DNA of 64,000 nt from Collinsella sp. (GCA_019425045.1 JAHYYI010000001.1:1-64000); one strand, 5' to 3'; positions 7,579 through 16,529 are shown, counted from the stretch's first letter. Made by a program: numbers and translations. The notes: generated by a model from the letters alone, not told the origin.

Positions 7579-8490
7579 ATGTCCAACCATCAGCATACGC
7601 TTATCATCGACGGCACCTCGGGCATCAGCGGCGATATGACCGTCGCGGCCCTGCTCGACCTGGGCGCCAGCGAGGAGCACCTGCGCGAACAGCTCGCCAC
7701 GCTGCCGGTCGACGGCTTTTCGATCTCCGTGACGCGCGTAAACAAGCATGGCATCGACGCCTGCGACTTTGACGTTCAGCTGGCAGAGGAGCTCGAGAAC
7801 CACGACCACGACATGGCCTGGCTCTACGGCAACGAAGCAGCTGCCGAGCACACACACGAGCATGAGCACCACCATCATGATCATGGCGGGCATGAACACG
7901 AGCACTGCCACGAGCATGACCATGAGGGCCACGGTCATGGCCACGAGGGTCACCATCACGCCCACCACCACCGTTCTTTGGCGGACGTCACCGCCATCAT
8001 CGACGGCTCACAGCTAAGCGATGGCGCCAAGCGTCGCGCCCTTGCCATTTTTTCCGTACTCGCTGCTGCCGAGGCCAAGGCTCACGGCAAAACGCCCGAC
8101 ACCGTCCTGTTTCACGAGGTAGGCGCCGTCGACTCCATCGTCGACGTCTGCTCTGTCGCTATCTGCCTCGATGACCTGGGTATTGAGGACATCGTGGTCG
8201 AGTCGCTTTCCGAGGGCCACGGCACCATCCGCTGCGCCCACGGCCTTATGCCCATCCCGGTGCCCGCCGTCATCAACCTATGCCAAGCAGGCAATATCGC
8301 TCTCACGCCCGCACCGGTCGCCGGCGAGCTCGTGACGCCCACGGGCGCCGCCATCGTCGCCGCACTGCGCACGTCCGAGCACCTGCCGGCCCGTTACCGC
8401 ATCAAAGCCGTCGGCTACGGCGCCGGCAAACGCCCCTACGAGGGTTGCTCCGGCACGCTCCGTTGTCTCCTCGTTGACGAGGACGCATAG
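7579..8490 (+). CDS. larC: LarC-type nickel insertion protein, LarC1 portion only
   Basis: LarC is the CTP-dependent cyclometallase that inserts nickel into the pyridinium cofactor of LarA. The N-terminal motif is GISGDM (residues 15-20), followed by a histidine-rich stretch at about 74-131 with dozens of His residues, a likely nickel store. The conserved core VLFHEVGAVDSIVDV and GELVTPTGAAIVAAL follows. At 303 aa the protein stops just after GYGAGKRPYEGCSGTLRC, which is where LarC1 ends in split systems. The LarC2 domain (about 120-150 residues) is missing, and the next gene starts 2 bp later with unrelated sequence. Confidence 0.88.
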   Translation: MSNHQHTLIIDGTSGISGDMTVAALLDLGASEEHLREQLATLPVDGFSISVTRVNKHGIDACDFDVQLAEELENHDHDMAWLYGNEAAAEHTHEHEHHHHDHGGHEHEHCHEHDHEGHGHGHEGHHHAHHHRSLADVTAIIDGSQLSDGAKRRALAIFSVLAAAEAKAHGKTPDTVLFHEVGAVDSIVDVCSVAICLDDLGIEDIVVESLSEGHGTIRCAHGLMPIPVPAVINLCQAGNIALTPAPVAGELVTPTGAAIVAALRTSEHLPARYRIKAVGYGAGKRPYEGCSGTLRCLLVDEDA

Positions 8491-8492
8491 CC

Positions 8493-9032
8493 ATGGATGC
8501 CCGCAAGGCCAAAAGCCGCGCCGCGATCGTCGCGGCGTTCTCCGAGCTGCTACGCGAAGAGGACTACGGCAAGATCACCGTCGGCGACATCATCGCGCGC
8601 GCCCACGTAGGCCGCGCGACATTCTACGGCCTCTTTAAGAGCAAAGACGACCTACTGTCCGAGCTCGTGAGCGACATCTGCACCCACGCCCTCGACGACG
8701 ATGGCACACCGCTCGACGACCCACTCGTGCAGGTCGAGCATATCCTCAACAACCTCTGGGAACGCCGTCAGGGCGTTCGAGCCCTCGTAGCCGGCGCCGG
8801 CTCCCGCGTCTTCGCCGACTGTCTCCGCAAGACCATCATGTCGCGCGCAGCCGAAACCGTCCCTACCGACCCAAACGGCCCCGCCGGCACCATGGACCGC
8901 AGCTTCCTACTACACCACATAGCCTCAAGCTTCGTAGGAATGGTCCAATGGTGGGCCTGGCACAACTTCCAAGCAGATAAGGCCGAAGTAGCCAAAGACT
9001 ACCTATCAGCCATAAAACCCCTCTTCAACTAA
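8493..9032 (+). CDS. TetR/AcrR family transcriptional regulator
   Basis: DNA-binding regulator of 179 aa. The N-terminal helix-turn-helix is typical: AAFSELLREEDYGKITVGDI followed by IARAHVGRATFYGLFKSKDD. The C-terminal ligand domain is not assigned. It starts 2 bp after larC and is clearly in the larBC operon, so it may control the lar genes or respond to lactate; known lactobacilli use a Crp-type LarR instead. The ligand and the sites are unknown. The inverted repeat at 6709-6740 is one candidate site. Confidence 0.85.
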   Translation: MDARKAKSRAAIVAAFSELLREEDYGKITVGDIIARAHVGRATFYGLFKSKDDLLSELVSDICTHALDDDGTPLDDPLVQVEHILNNLWERRQGVRALVAGAGSRVFADCLRKTIMSRAAETVPTDPNGPAGTMDRSFLLHHIASSFVGMVQWWAWHNFQADKAEVAKDYLSAIKPLFN

Positions 9033-9190
9033 GTAAGAGGCTCAACCTAAAGCATCGCCCCAACCCAGGCCGCCACGCATCCCAAAGTGCCACTCGCGCT
9101 TCAATGCCCCCCAACAGCAACAAGCCCCTCCCATCCAAATTCAGATATATATGTTGGGTTGCTTGTGCGAACGCAACAAAGACCCCGCAG

Positions 9191-9313
9191 CCGTCCGCAT
9201 GGGGTAACTTCCCAGCGCACTCCGCAGGACGCAAAAAGGCTCGCCGCATAAAGTGCGCAGCGAGCCTTTTTGCATGTCCGAGGACGCGCTGGGAAGTTAC
9301 CCCATGCGGACGG
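9191..9313. ncRNA. Long rod-like inverted repeat between tetR and larD
   Basis: A perfect 28-bp outer stem (9191-9218 with 9286-9313) encloses an internal loop (ACTCCGCA opposite GAGGAC), a 4-bp stem GGAC/GTCC, a two-base bulge, and a 14-bp inner stem (9231-9244 with 9260-9273). It lies between convergent genes and may be a two-way terminator or an independent RNA element. The same internal loop is found at 11861-11987. Confidence 0.6.
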
Positions 9314-9336
9314 CGAACAACCTATGTAGCCTTGGA

Positions 9337-10068
9337 CTAGAACATGCCCAAGAAACCATGCACAAACAGCGCGGCCAGAGCGGCACCGACAAACGGCGCG
9401 ATGCCAGGAACGAGCAGGCCGTACTTCCAGTTGTTATCGGCCTTGTTCTTGATCGGCAGCACCTGATAGGCCATGCGAGGACCAAGGTCACGAGCCTGGT
9501 TCATGGCGAAGCCGGTGATGCCGCCCATGCCCATGCCGACGGCCCAAACGATCAGACCGACGCAGATAGCGAGCATCAGAACGTTCTCGCCGGCGCGGCT
9601 AGCAGCAGCAAGGATGGCGCTGATGAACACGAAGGTGCAGATAGCCTCGCAGAAGAAGTTACGGGCATAGTTGGTGCCCTCGGTGGTGGGGTTGGTCGAG
9701 AAGATGTTGCGCTGGGCAATGGGGTCGACGACGCCCTCGGAAGCCTTGAACTCATCGGCGTACATAAGCCAAGCGATTACAGCGCCCACAAAGCCGCCGA
9801 GCATATCGGCGATCATGAAGGGGATGCAGCTGCCCCACGGCACCAGACCTACGATGCACTGGGCGAGCACCATAGCCGGGTTCATGCACACGGCGCCGCC
9901 AAAGACAAACAGGCAGACCGAGATGCCAAAAGACCAAGTGGTGATGGCAAACATATGGCCGGAACCCTGATACTTGGTGCCCTTGAGCACGGTATCGCAG
10001 TGCACGCCCACGCCAAAGATGATCATGAGGGCCGTTGCGCCGAATTCGCAGAGGAGTTTGGTAAGCAT
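9337..10068 (-). CDS. larD: Aquaporin-family channel, LarD-like
   Basis: Membrane channel of the MIP (aquaglyceroporin) family with six hydrophobic segments in 243 aa. The position directly after larA, 49 bp apart on the same strand, points to LarD, the lactic acid facilitator of lar operons. The first pore motif is normal (CMNPAM). The second reads GFAMNQARDLGPR, so NPA is changed to NQA; glycerol facilitators have GFAMNPARDFGP. The change may alter pore selectivity. A glycerol facilitator role cannot be excluded from sequence alone. Confidence 0.82.
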   Translation of the reverse strand: MLTKLLCEFGATALMIIFGVGVHCDTVLKGTKYQGSGHMFAITTWSFGISVCLFVFGGAVCMNPAMVLAQCIVGLVPWGSCIPFMIADMLGGFVGAVIAWLMYADEFKASEGVVDPIAQRNIFSTNPTTEGTNYARNFFCEAICTFVFISAILAAASRAGENVLMLAICVGLIVWAVGMGMGGITGFAMNQARDLGPRMAYQVLPIKNKADNNWKYGLLVPGIAPFVGAALAALFVHGFLGMF

Positions 10069-10117
10069 AAAACCTTATCTTTCTTGTCGGTTATAAACGA
10101 TTCGTTTAGGCCGCGTA

Positions 10118-11395
10118 CTAGTGCTGAGCGACGACAACGCCCAGGCCATCGGGAATGACGGCCACCTTGGCATCGGCACCCTTCATCTCAAAGGCGAGCT
10201 TGAGCGCCTCATCGAGGGTGTTGACCGGCGTCATGTGCATATCCTTGATCATCCGGTGATCGCACAGGTCGGTAACCATGATCACAGGGTGATGCGCCAG
10301 GATGCGGGCAAAGATCTGGCTCGTCCACTGGTCGGGCAGGGTCTCGTCCTTAGGACGGTCGATGCAGGCGCGCTCAAACTCCGCAGGATCGTTGTCGGCG
10401 ATGTTGTGATAGAAGCCCTCGCCACCGTGACCGTCGGCACAACCGGCGACATCGATAATCACGCCGCCCTCGGGAAGCGTGGCCTCGGCAGAGCACATGC
10501 CCTTCACAGCCTGGTAGATGTTCTGGTCGAGCGGGTAGCCGCCGTTGGTGGTGATGGCAATCTCGCACTCGACGGGCTCAACGCCGGCAAGGCTCTTCAC
10601 GAACTCGCAGCCGGCCTCGTGCGCCTTGTGGATATCGCCGGCAAAGGAGCCGATGACCTCGTGCTTGCCGTTGAGCACCACGTTAAGCACAAAGGCAAGG
10701 TGAGCCATCTCGGCGGCAGCAAACATGTCCTCGCTCACGTGGTTGTGGCACAGGTTGCCGGCACGCGAGTGGGAATCATTCACAAACTGGCCGTTGTGGT
10801 TGTACATGATGGTCTTGTAGCTGGCGATGCCAGGCAGGACGGACTTGCGGCTACCAGAGAAACCGGCAAAGAAGTGCGGCTCAATAAAGCCCTCGGCAAG
10901 CAGCAGATCGCAATCGGCGGCAATCTTGTTGATGATGCACTCGCCACCGGAAGGCAGGGTGCCAATCTTTTTCATCATGCTGTCGTCAGTCGCGACGTGC
11001 ATAACGATTTCCTCGTTGGCAACAATCTCCTCGCCATACTTGTTGACGAGTTCCTCGTGCGTCGACGGACGATGCATACCCGTAGCAACCAAAATACGCA
11101 CGCGAGCCTCGGGTGCAGCGGAATGGATGTGATGCAGCAGAATAGGCATCGTCACACGCGAGGGAACGGGGCGCGTATGATCGGAGCTAATAATGACGAT
11201 ATCTCTCTTGCCAGCACAAAGCTCCTCGAGCGAAGGCGAGCCATAAGGGTTGGCAAGTGACTCCTCTACCAGCTCTTCCTGCGATTTCGTGGTCTTAAAC
11301 TCGTTTTGATGACCTTCCATCACACCCGCGAAGTTCTTATCCTCGAGCTCCAGATGCAACGTCTTGTGGTCAAACGGCAGTTCACATTCAAACAA
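10118..11395 (-). CDS. larA: Nickel-dependent lactate racemase
   Basis: Interconverts D- and L-lactate with a nickel-pincer nucleotide bound to lysine. The frame begins with TTG at 11395, has AGGAAGAGGG about ten bases upstream, and gives 425 aa. With this start the residues match the Lactobacillus plantarum enzyme numbering: Asp72, His73 and Arg75 in SSDHTRPVPS, His108 in GMHRPS, His174 and the cofactor Lys184 in EPHFFAGFSGSRKSVLPG, His200 in MYNHNGQF, and Gln295 and Lys298 in NIYQAVKGM. All catalytic residues are present. It is followed by the channel gene, with larB and larC convergent. Confidence 0.96.
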   Translation of the reverse strand: MFECELPFDHKTLHLELEDKNFAGVMEGHQNEFKTTKSQEELVEESLANPYGSPSLEELCAGKRDIVIISSDHTRPVPSRVTMPILLHHIHSAAPEARVRILVATGMHRPSTHEELVNKYGEEIVANEEIVMHVATDDSMMKKIGTLPSGGECIINKIAADCDLLLAEGFIEPHFFAGFSGSRKSVLPGIASYKTIMYNHNGQFVNDSHSRAGNLCHNHVSEDMFAAAEMAHLAFVLNVVLNGKHEVIGSFAGDIHKAHEAGCEFVKSLAGVEPVECEIAITTNGGYPLDQNIYQAVKGMCSAEATLPEGGVIIDVAGCADGHGGEGFYHNIADNDPAEFERACIDRPKDETLPDQWTSQIFARILAHHPVIMVTDLCDHRMIKDMHMTPVNTLDEALKLAFEMKGADAKVAVIPDGLGVVVAQH

Positions 11396-11527
11396 TGACG
11401 AGCGCCCTCTTCCTTTTCAACTGACACACTAGATAAACCGTTGGAAGGATACGCCGCTCACCGAAAAACACCACCGTCTACCGACTCATTAACACAACGT
11501 TCATATTTGACCCACAACAAAACGGCC

Positions 11528-11547
11528 GCGATCCCAAACGGGACCGC
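11528..11547 (-). terminator. Hairpin terminator between ppc and larA
   Basis: GCGATCCC and GGGACCGC form a stem with an AAAC loop. On the minus strand it is followed by GCGGCCGTTTTGTTG. It is placed to stop transcription coming from ppc before larA. Confidence 0.55.
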
Positions 11548-11563
11548 AGCCGCTACAGTCGTA

Positions 11564-11987
11564 AGGCGCGAAGCGCGCCTTTCTTCCCTTCAACCAGTAA
11601 TCCGCCGAAGACCGAGGACGAAGGGACCCGACGGGTTTCCCTCTGAATGCATTCCGCAGCACGAAGCCTTTTCCAAACGCGCGAAGCGCGCCATTATTCC
11701 CCCAGCCAGTAATCCGCCGAAGACCGGACATCGCAGGGGCCGCCGTATGTTTACTTTCCGGCGCACTCCGCAGGACGCAAGAAGCCCTCGCCGCACTCCA
11801 CACTAAGCGCGAAGCGCGCTTTATTCCCTTCAGCCCCAATCCCCGAAGACCGAGGACGAAGGGGCCCGACGGGTTTCCCTCTGAATGCATTCCGCAGCAC
11901 GAAGCCCCCTTATCCGCAGCTCCGAAGGAGCAGGATAAGGGGGCTTCAAGTGCGAGGACGCATTCAGAGGGAAACCCGTCGGGTCCC
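11564..11987. repeat. Cluster of rod-like repeats between larA and ppc
   Basis: No gene lies between 11396 and 12010. The region holds three related blocks starting with GCGCGAAGCGCGC (about 11566, 11679 and 11807). The last block forms a full rod: a 28-bp outer stem (11861-11888 with 11960-11987), internal loop ATTCCGCA/GAGGAC, stem GCAC/GTGC, and 15-bp inner stem (11901-11915 with 11933-11947). The first two blocks keep only the left half; the middle one matches the left inner part of the 9191-9313 element. Confidence 0.65.
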
Positions 11988-12010
11988 GGTGAGAGCCACA
12001 GGGCTATCGA

Positions 12011-14836
12011 TTACCCCGTGTTCTGCAATCCTGCCGAGACGCCGGTCACAGTCGAAAGAATCAGGCTCATGTACTCGGCCTTCTTCTCCTCGGTCATCTC
12101 GTCCTGGTTCATACGCACCTCGCGAAGGGCGCGGACCTGGGCGATGGACAGGGCGTCGACGTAGGGGTTGCGCACGCGAACGGCACAGCCAAGCACACGG
12201 CGGCGCTGCAGCGGCCACTCGTCACCGACGATGGCAAGGACCCACTTACGAGTGAGCTGCATCTCGGTGAAGACCTTCTCGGATAGATCCTGGCGATCGC
12301 CCAGGTGCAGATACATCTTGGCGATGCGCTGGTCAGTCTTGGCGATCGACATCTCGATGTTGTCGATAAAGGTGCGGAAGAACGGCCACTCCTGGTAGGC
12401 AGCCTTAAGCTGGTCCAGATCGCCAAACTGCTCGCAGGCGGTGCCCAGGCCGTACCAAGCGGCCAGGTTAATGCGTGCCTGGCTCCAGCTGAAGATCCAC
12501 GGAATGGTACGCAGGTCGTCGAGCGACTTGGCACCCAGGCCGCGCTTGGCGGGACGCGAGCCGATCGGCAGCAGACCGACCTCGGTCAGCGGCGTCACGG
12601 TCGAGAACCACGGTGTAAAGTCCTCGGTGTTCAGCAGGTCCAGATAACGCTCGTGGCTTGCGGTGTTGAGCTTCTCGGCCATATCCCAGAACTTCTGCGT
12701 GGTCTCGGTGTTGGTCTTCTCGACACTCGGGGCCGACTGCAAAAGCGTTGCGGCAGCAACGGACTCAACATGGCGCTGAGCCAGCGTGCGGTTGCCGTAA
12801 CGGGCAAAGATGACCTCGCCCTGCTCGGTGAGCTTAAAGAAGCAGTTGACCGAACCCTTGGGCTGCGCCAGCACGGCCTTATTGGCCGGGCCGCCACCAC
12901 GGCCCACGGCACCGCCGCGACCGTGCATGAGCACCAGGTCGATATCGTTCTTCTCGGCCCACTTGGCGATGCGCTCCTGCGCGGAGTGCAGCGCGAGCAT
13001 GGCCGTGGTAGGACCGGCGTCCTTGGAGGAGTCGGAATAGCCCAGCATGACCTCCATGCGGCGGTTGGTCTGGGCAAGGCGCTTTTGCACCACGGGCAGC
13101 GTAAGCATCTGGTCGAGCACGTCGACGCAGCCCTCGAGGTCCTCGAGCTGCTCGAACAGCGGGATCACGTCGAGCTCGGGGACATCCTCCTCGTGTGCAA
13201 AGGACAGGTGGGCAAGCTCAAAGACGTCGGCCACATGCTGGGCGCTCTTGGTGAACGAGATGATGTAGCGGTGCGCCATCTTCTTGCCGTAGCGCTTTTG
13301 GATGGAGCCGATAGCGCGGAAGGTATCGATGACCTCGCGCGTCATGGGCTGCAGGTCGCCATGGATACCGTTCTCGTGGATATCCTTAAGGGCGCGGGCA
13401 TGCACCACGGAGTGCTGACGGAACTCCATCTCGACCATATGGAAGCCGAAGGACTCGACCTGCCAGATGATGGTTTGGACCGGGCCGTAGGCAGCACGGA
13501 CGGCACCGCAGGCGGCCAGCGAACGCTGGACGACGCGCAGGTCATCCAGGAACTCGTCGGCGCTGTGGTACATGGTGTCGGTGATACGACGGACGGTGGC
13601 GTTCAGGCGGTCGGCCATGACGAGCATGACGGCGCGATGCGGCTCGTGCTCGGAGATCAGCTCGGCGCGGGCCGTGTAACGAGGGCTCATCTCGACCTGA
13701 TGGTTCCACAGGTTAATGAGCTCGGCCGACGGCTTGCTGTAGGTAGCCTCGAGCGTGAGGTTGCGGCCGATGTGGCGGCACTTGTCCTCGAGCTTGAGCA
13801 CCATGTGCGTAAAGTACTTGGCGGCGACCTCACGGCTCACCTTGGCGGTGACGTTGGGGTTACCGTCGCGGTCGGAACCGATCCAGCTGCCGGGATGGAA
13901 GAACGCCGGGCACAGCGGCGGCACAGTACCGGCCTTGTCGCCCAGCACCCAATCGTCAAAACGACGATAGATAACGGGGATAACGTCGAACAGCGTGTTA
14001 TCGAAGATGTCGATGATGGTATCGGCTTCCTCGACCGGCGTGGGCTTCTTGAGCGCGATGGGACTCGTACGCACCAGGGCGTCGATCTCCTGCAGCATAT
14101 GGCGCTCGTTCTCCACCAGGTCGGAGCCGCCCAGACGCGGACGCTCCTCCAGCAGGTTGGAGATACGGCGGATCTTGCCCTCGACGGCCTTACGACGGGC
14201 CTCGGTGGGATGTGCGGTAAAGACAGGGTGGAACTCGAGCTTGTCGAGCAGCTCGTTGGCACCCTCGACACCCAGCTCATTCACCAGCTGGTGATAGGCA
14301 ACGGTAAGCTCGTTGGCAGGATCGACCTCGGTATCGGTCGACGCACCGGCCTCGCGCTCGCGCAGCTGCGCCACACGGTAGTTCTCCTCCGACAGGTTTG
14401 CCAGATGGAAAAAGCTCGTAAAGGCGCGAACGATGACCTGCTGCTTATCGAGCGGCAGGCTGTCGATCAAATCGACGACCTCACGAAATGCCACGGCAGT
14501 GGGCTCGTCGGCGGTGGGCACGCCCTGCTCGTCGACGGCTTCGTCGGCAGCGCAGGTACCGGGGTTGCCGGCATTGACCACAATCTCGGCTGTCAAAATC
14601 TTGTCGAACAGGTCCGCGATCTCGGGATCATACTCGCTAAGCACACGGCGCTCCAGGCGCAAGAACAGCGCCAGATTGTCGCGCAGCTCCTCGGGGATCT
14701 CGATCTCGGCGAGACGCTCCCTGGACTCGGCATTCGAGCCGATTCGGTTAACGAGGCGGTTGACCACGGCAGCGACGCGCGCCGCGGCTTCGGGTACAGA
14801 CTGGTTGCTTAGGTTCTCAGCCACGTTTCCTCCCAT
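12011..14836 (-). CDS. ppc: Phosphoenolpyruvate carboxylase
   Basis: Fixes bicarbonate onto PEP to give oxaloacetate, refilling the TCA intermediates. The frame of 941 aa is within the family range and ends in the typical QNTG. Catalytic motifs are visible: AHPTEARRK near residue 210, VMLGYSDSSKDAG, and LMHGRGGAVGRGGGP. The listed start is ATG at 14836, but GGAGG is only one or two bases before it; GTG at 14824 with GGGAGG upstream is equally likely. It is monocistronic, with a TATAAT box at 14869-14874 and rod-like repeats downstream. Confidence 0.96.
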   Translation of the reverse strand: MGGNVAENLSNQSVPEAAARVAAVVNRLVNRIGSNAESRERLAEIEIPEELRDNLALFLRLERRVLSEYDPEIADLFDKILTAEIVVNAGNPGTCAADEAVDEQGVPTADEPTAVAFREVVDLIDSLPLDKQQVIVRAFTSFFHLANLSEENYRVAQLREREAGASTDTEVDPANELTVAYHQLVNELGVEGANELLDKLEFHPVFTAHPTEARRKAVEGKIRRISNLLEERPRLGGSDLVENERHMLQEIDALVRTSPIALKKPTPVEEADTIIDIFDNTLFDVIPVIYRRFDDWVLGDKAGTVPPLCPAFFHPGSWIGSDRDGNPNVTAKVSREVAAKYFTHMVLKLEDKCRHIGRNLTLEATYSKPSAELINLWNHQVEMSPRYTARAELISEHEPHRAVMLVMADRLNATVRRITDTMYHSADEFLDDLRVVQRSLAACGAVRAAYGPVQTIIWQVESFGFHMVEMEFRQHSVVHARALKDIHENGIHGDLQPMTREVIDTFRAIGSIQKRYGKKMAHRYIISFTKSAQHVADVFELAHLSFAHEEDVPELDVIPLFEQLEDLEGCVDVLDQMLTLPVVQKRLAQTNRRMEVMLGYSDSSKDAGPTTAMLALHSAQERIAKWAEKNDIDLVLMHGRGGAVGRGGGPANKAVLAQPKGSVNCFFKLTEQGEVIFARYGNRTLAQRHVESVAAATLLQSAPSVEKTNTETTQKFWDMAEKLNTASHERYLDLLNTEDFTPWFSTVTPLTEVGLLPIGSRPAKRGLGAKSLDDLRTIPWIFSWSQARINLAAWYGLGTACEQFGDLDQLKAAYQEWPFFRTFIDNIEMSIAKTDQRIAKMYLHLGDRQDLSEKVFTEMQLTRKWVLAIVGDEWPLQRRRVLGCAVRVRNPYVDALSIAQVRALREVRMNQDEMTEEKKAEYMSLILSTVTGVSAGLQNTG

Positions 14837-14868
14837 TCCTCCTTCTATGCACGTAACATGCGGTATTC

Positions 14869-14931
14869 ATTATAGGCGTTTGAGAAATACTTTCGACACT
14901 GATTGCGCTTTACCACACAAAAGTATTTTCT
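14869..14931 (-). promoter_or_regulatory. Putative ppc promoter with repeated AAGTATTT sites
   Basis: TATAAT (minus strand, 14869-14874) lies 33 bp upstream of ppc. Just upstream are AGAAATACTTT (14883-14893) and AAAGTATTTTCT (14920-14931), an inverted pair with one extra base. No clear -35 box is seen. The pair may be an operator. Confidence 0.45.
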
Positions 14932-15082
14932 GCATTGCAAGGGTTTTTGCCCCAAATGGTCGTATTTCTCGGTGGGCGGCATATGCAAGCGAGGGCATTC
15001 CGCATAAATGCGAAACACCCCCGTAACAATAGCTCGTCGCGAGCGGGACATGTTAGCGGGTCCGCAGCTCAAAAATCATACG

Positions 15083-16396
15083 CTACAGACGCTCGCGAAC
15101 CGCCTCGACGACGTTGGCCAGATCGACGAGAACCTCGTCATGGCTCTGCATGTCGCGTACCTTGACCTTGCCGGCGGCAAGTTCGTCGCCGCCCAGGACC
15201 AAGATGAGCTTGGCGCCCACCTTATCGGCCTGCTTAAACTGAGCCTTGAGCGAACGGCCCTGATAGTCGGCCTCGGTCACGATGCCTGCGGCGCGAAGCT
15301 CCTGCGTAATGGCAAAGACGTTCTGGCGCAGCTCCTTGCCAGCGTTGGCGACATAGACGCACGGGGCCTCATCGGCACCCAAATCGCTGCCAAAGGCCTG
15401 CAGGGCCAGCAGGGCGCGCTCAAAACCGACGGCAAAGCCGACGCCCGCCGTGGGCTTGCCACCCTCGAGCTCGACCAGGCCGTCGTAGCGGCCGCCGCCA
15501 CCGATGGAGCCGACGCCGGCACCGGGAGCCTCGACCTCAAAGACGGTGCGGGTGTAGTAGTCCAGACCACGCACCAGGGTGGGATCCTCGACATACTCGA
15601 TACCGGCGGCATCCAGATAGCGCTTGACCTGCTCGTAGTGCTCGCGGCACTCATCGCACAGGTTGTCACCCATCAGCGGCGCGTCGGCCATGATCTCGCG
15701 GCAATGGTCGTTCTTGCAGTCGAAGGCACGCAGCGGGTTGAGCTCGGCGCGCTCACGGCACTCATCGCACATCTCGTCGGCGTGATCGAGGATGAACTGC
15801 TTAACCTGCTCGCGGTAAGCCGGACGGCACTGGGCGTCACCCATCGAGTTGATGAGCAGACGAAGCTTGGAAAGATCGAAGCCCAGGCGCTTGTAGAACT
15901 CCATGAGCATAATGATGCACTCGGCGTCTGCCGCCGGATCGGGAGCGCCGAGCCACTCGATGCCCACCTGGTGGAACTGGCGCAGGCGGCCCTTCTGGGG
16001 ACGCTCGCCGCGGAACATGGCCTCGGCGTAGTACGCCTTAAACGGCGTGGAGCCCTGGGGCACCAGATTGTTCTCGACGACGGCGCGCACCACGCCGGCC
16101 GTGCCCTCGGGGCGAAGTGCCAGGCGCTGCTTGGGCTTGAGCTTGGTATCGGTACCCTCGGTAAAGACGCGCTCCAGGTTGGCGCCGCTAAACACGCGGA
16201 ACATCTCCTTGCGCACGACGTCGGTCGACTGGCCGATGCCGTGGACAAAGACGTCCACCTGCTCGATCGCGGGCGTCTCGATGGGCTTAAAGCCAAACGG
16301 CTCGAATACGCTGGCCGCAATCTGCTGCATCTTTTGCCAGGCGCGCATCTCGGCGCCGATAAGGTCGCGGGTTCCCTCCGCCTTCTGTGCCTGCAT
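15083..16396 (-). CDS. hisS: Histidine-tRNA ligase
   Basis: Class II synthetase charging tRNA-His. The ATG at 16396 is preferred because AAAGAAAGG lies nine bases upstream; the frame can be extended to a TTG at 16402. This gives 437 aa. Motif 2 (YYAEAMFRGERPQKGRLRQFHQ) and the HisRS-specific GLDYYTRTVFE are present, with motif 3 GVGFAVGFERALLAL. A cysteine-rich segment (CDECRE twice) lies in the insertion domain, as in several actinobacteria. Two large hairpins and a TATAAT box at 16438-16443 precede it. Confidence 0.96.
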   Translation of the reverse strand: MQAQKAEGTRDLIGAEMRAWQKMQQIAASVFEPFGFKPIETPAIEQVDVFVHGIGQSTDVVRKEMFRVFSGANLERVFTEGTDTKLKPKQRLALRPEGTAGVVRAVVENNLVPQGSTPFKAYYAEAMFRGERPQKGRLRQFHQVGIEWLGAPDPAADAECIIMLMEFYKRLGFDLSKLRLLINSMGDAQCRPAYREQVKQFILDHADEMCDECRERAELNPLRAFDCKNDHCREIMADAPLMGDNLCDECREHYEQVKRYLDAAGIEYVEDPTLVRGLDYYTRTVFEVEAPGAGVGSIGGGGRYDGLVELEGGKPTAGVGFAVGFERALLALQAFGSDLGADEAPCVYVANAGKELRQNVFAITQELRAAGIVTEADYQGRSLKAQFKQADKVGAKLILVLGGDELAAGKVKVRDMQSHDEVLVDLANVVEAVRERL

Positions 16397-16453
16397 GGGC
16401 AAACACCTTTCTTTTGTATCGCGTCATAGGTAGTGGATATTATACGGCACAAA

Positions 16454-16529
16454 CACAAACAGCGGCGGCGCGTCTGACCGAACGAGGGTATGGGGACTCG
16501 TTCGGCCAGATGCGCCGCCGCTGTTTGTG
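16454..16529. terminator. Large GC-rich hairpin between MFS gene and hisS
   Basis: An 18-bp stem (16454-16471 with 16512-16529) continues inward as TCTG/CAGA and CCGAACGAG/CTCGTTCGG around a ten-base loop. On the minus strand TTTGTGCC follows. It probably terminates the M20-MFS operon just before the hisS promoter. Confidence 0.55.

Noticed and set aside
7579..9032. LarC1-LarC2 programmed frameshift
   Set aside because: The sequence after the larC stop codes for a clear TetR protein in its own frame; no LarC2-like sequence was found in any frame.
12305..14812. 835-aa plus-strand frame opposite ppc
   Set aside because: Antisense shadow of a clear PEP carboxylase gene with intact catalytic motifs.
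15008..16429. 473-aa plus-strand frame opposite hisS
   Set aside because: Antisense shadow; hisS has all motifs and a ribosome site.
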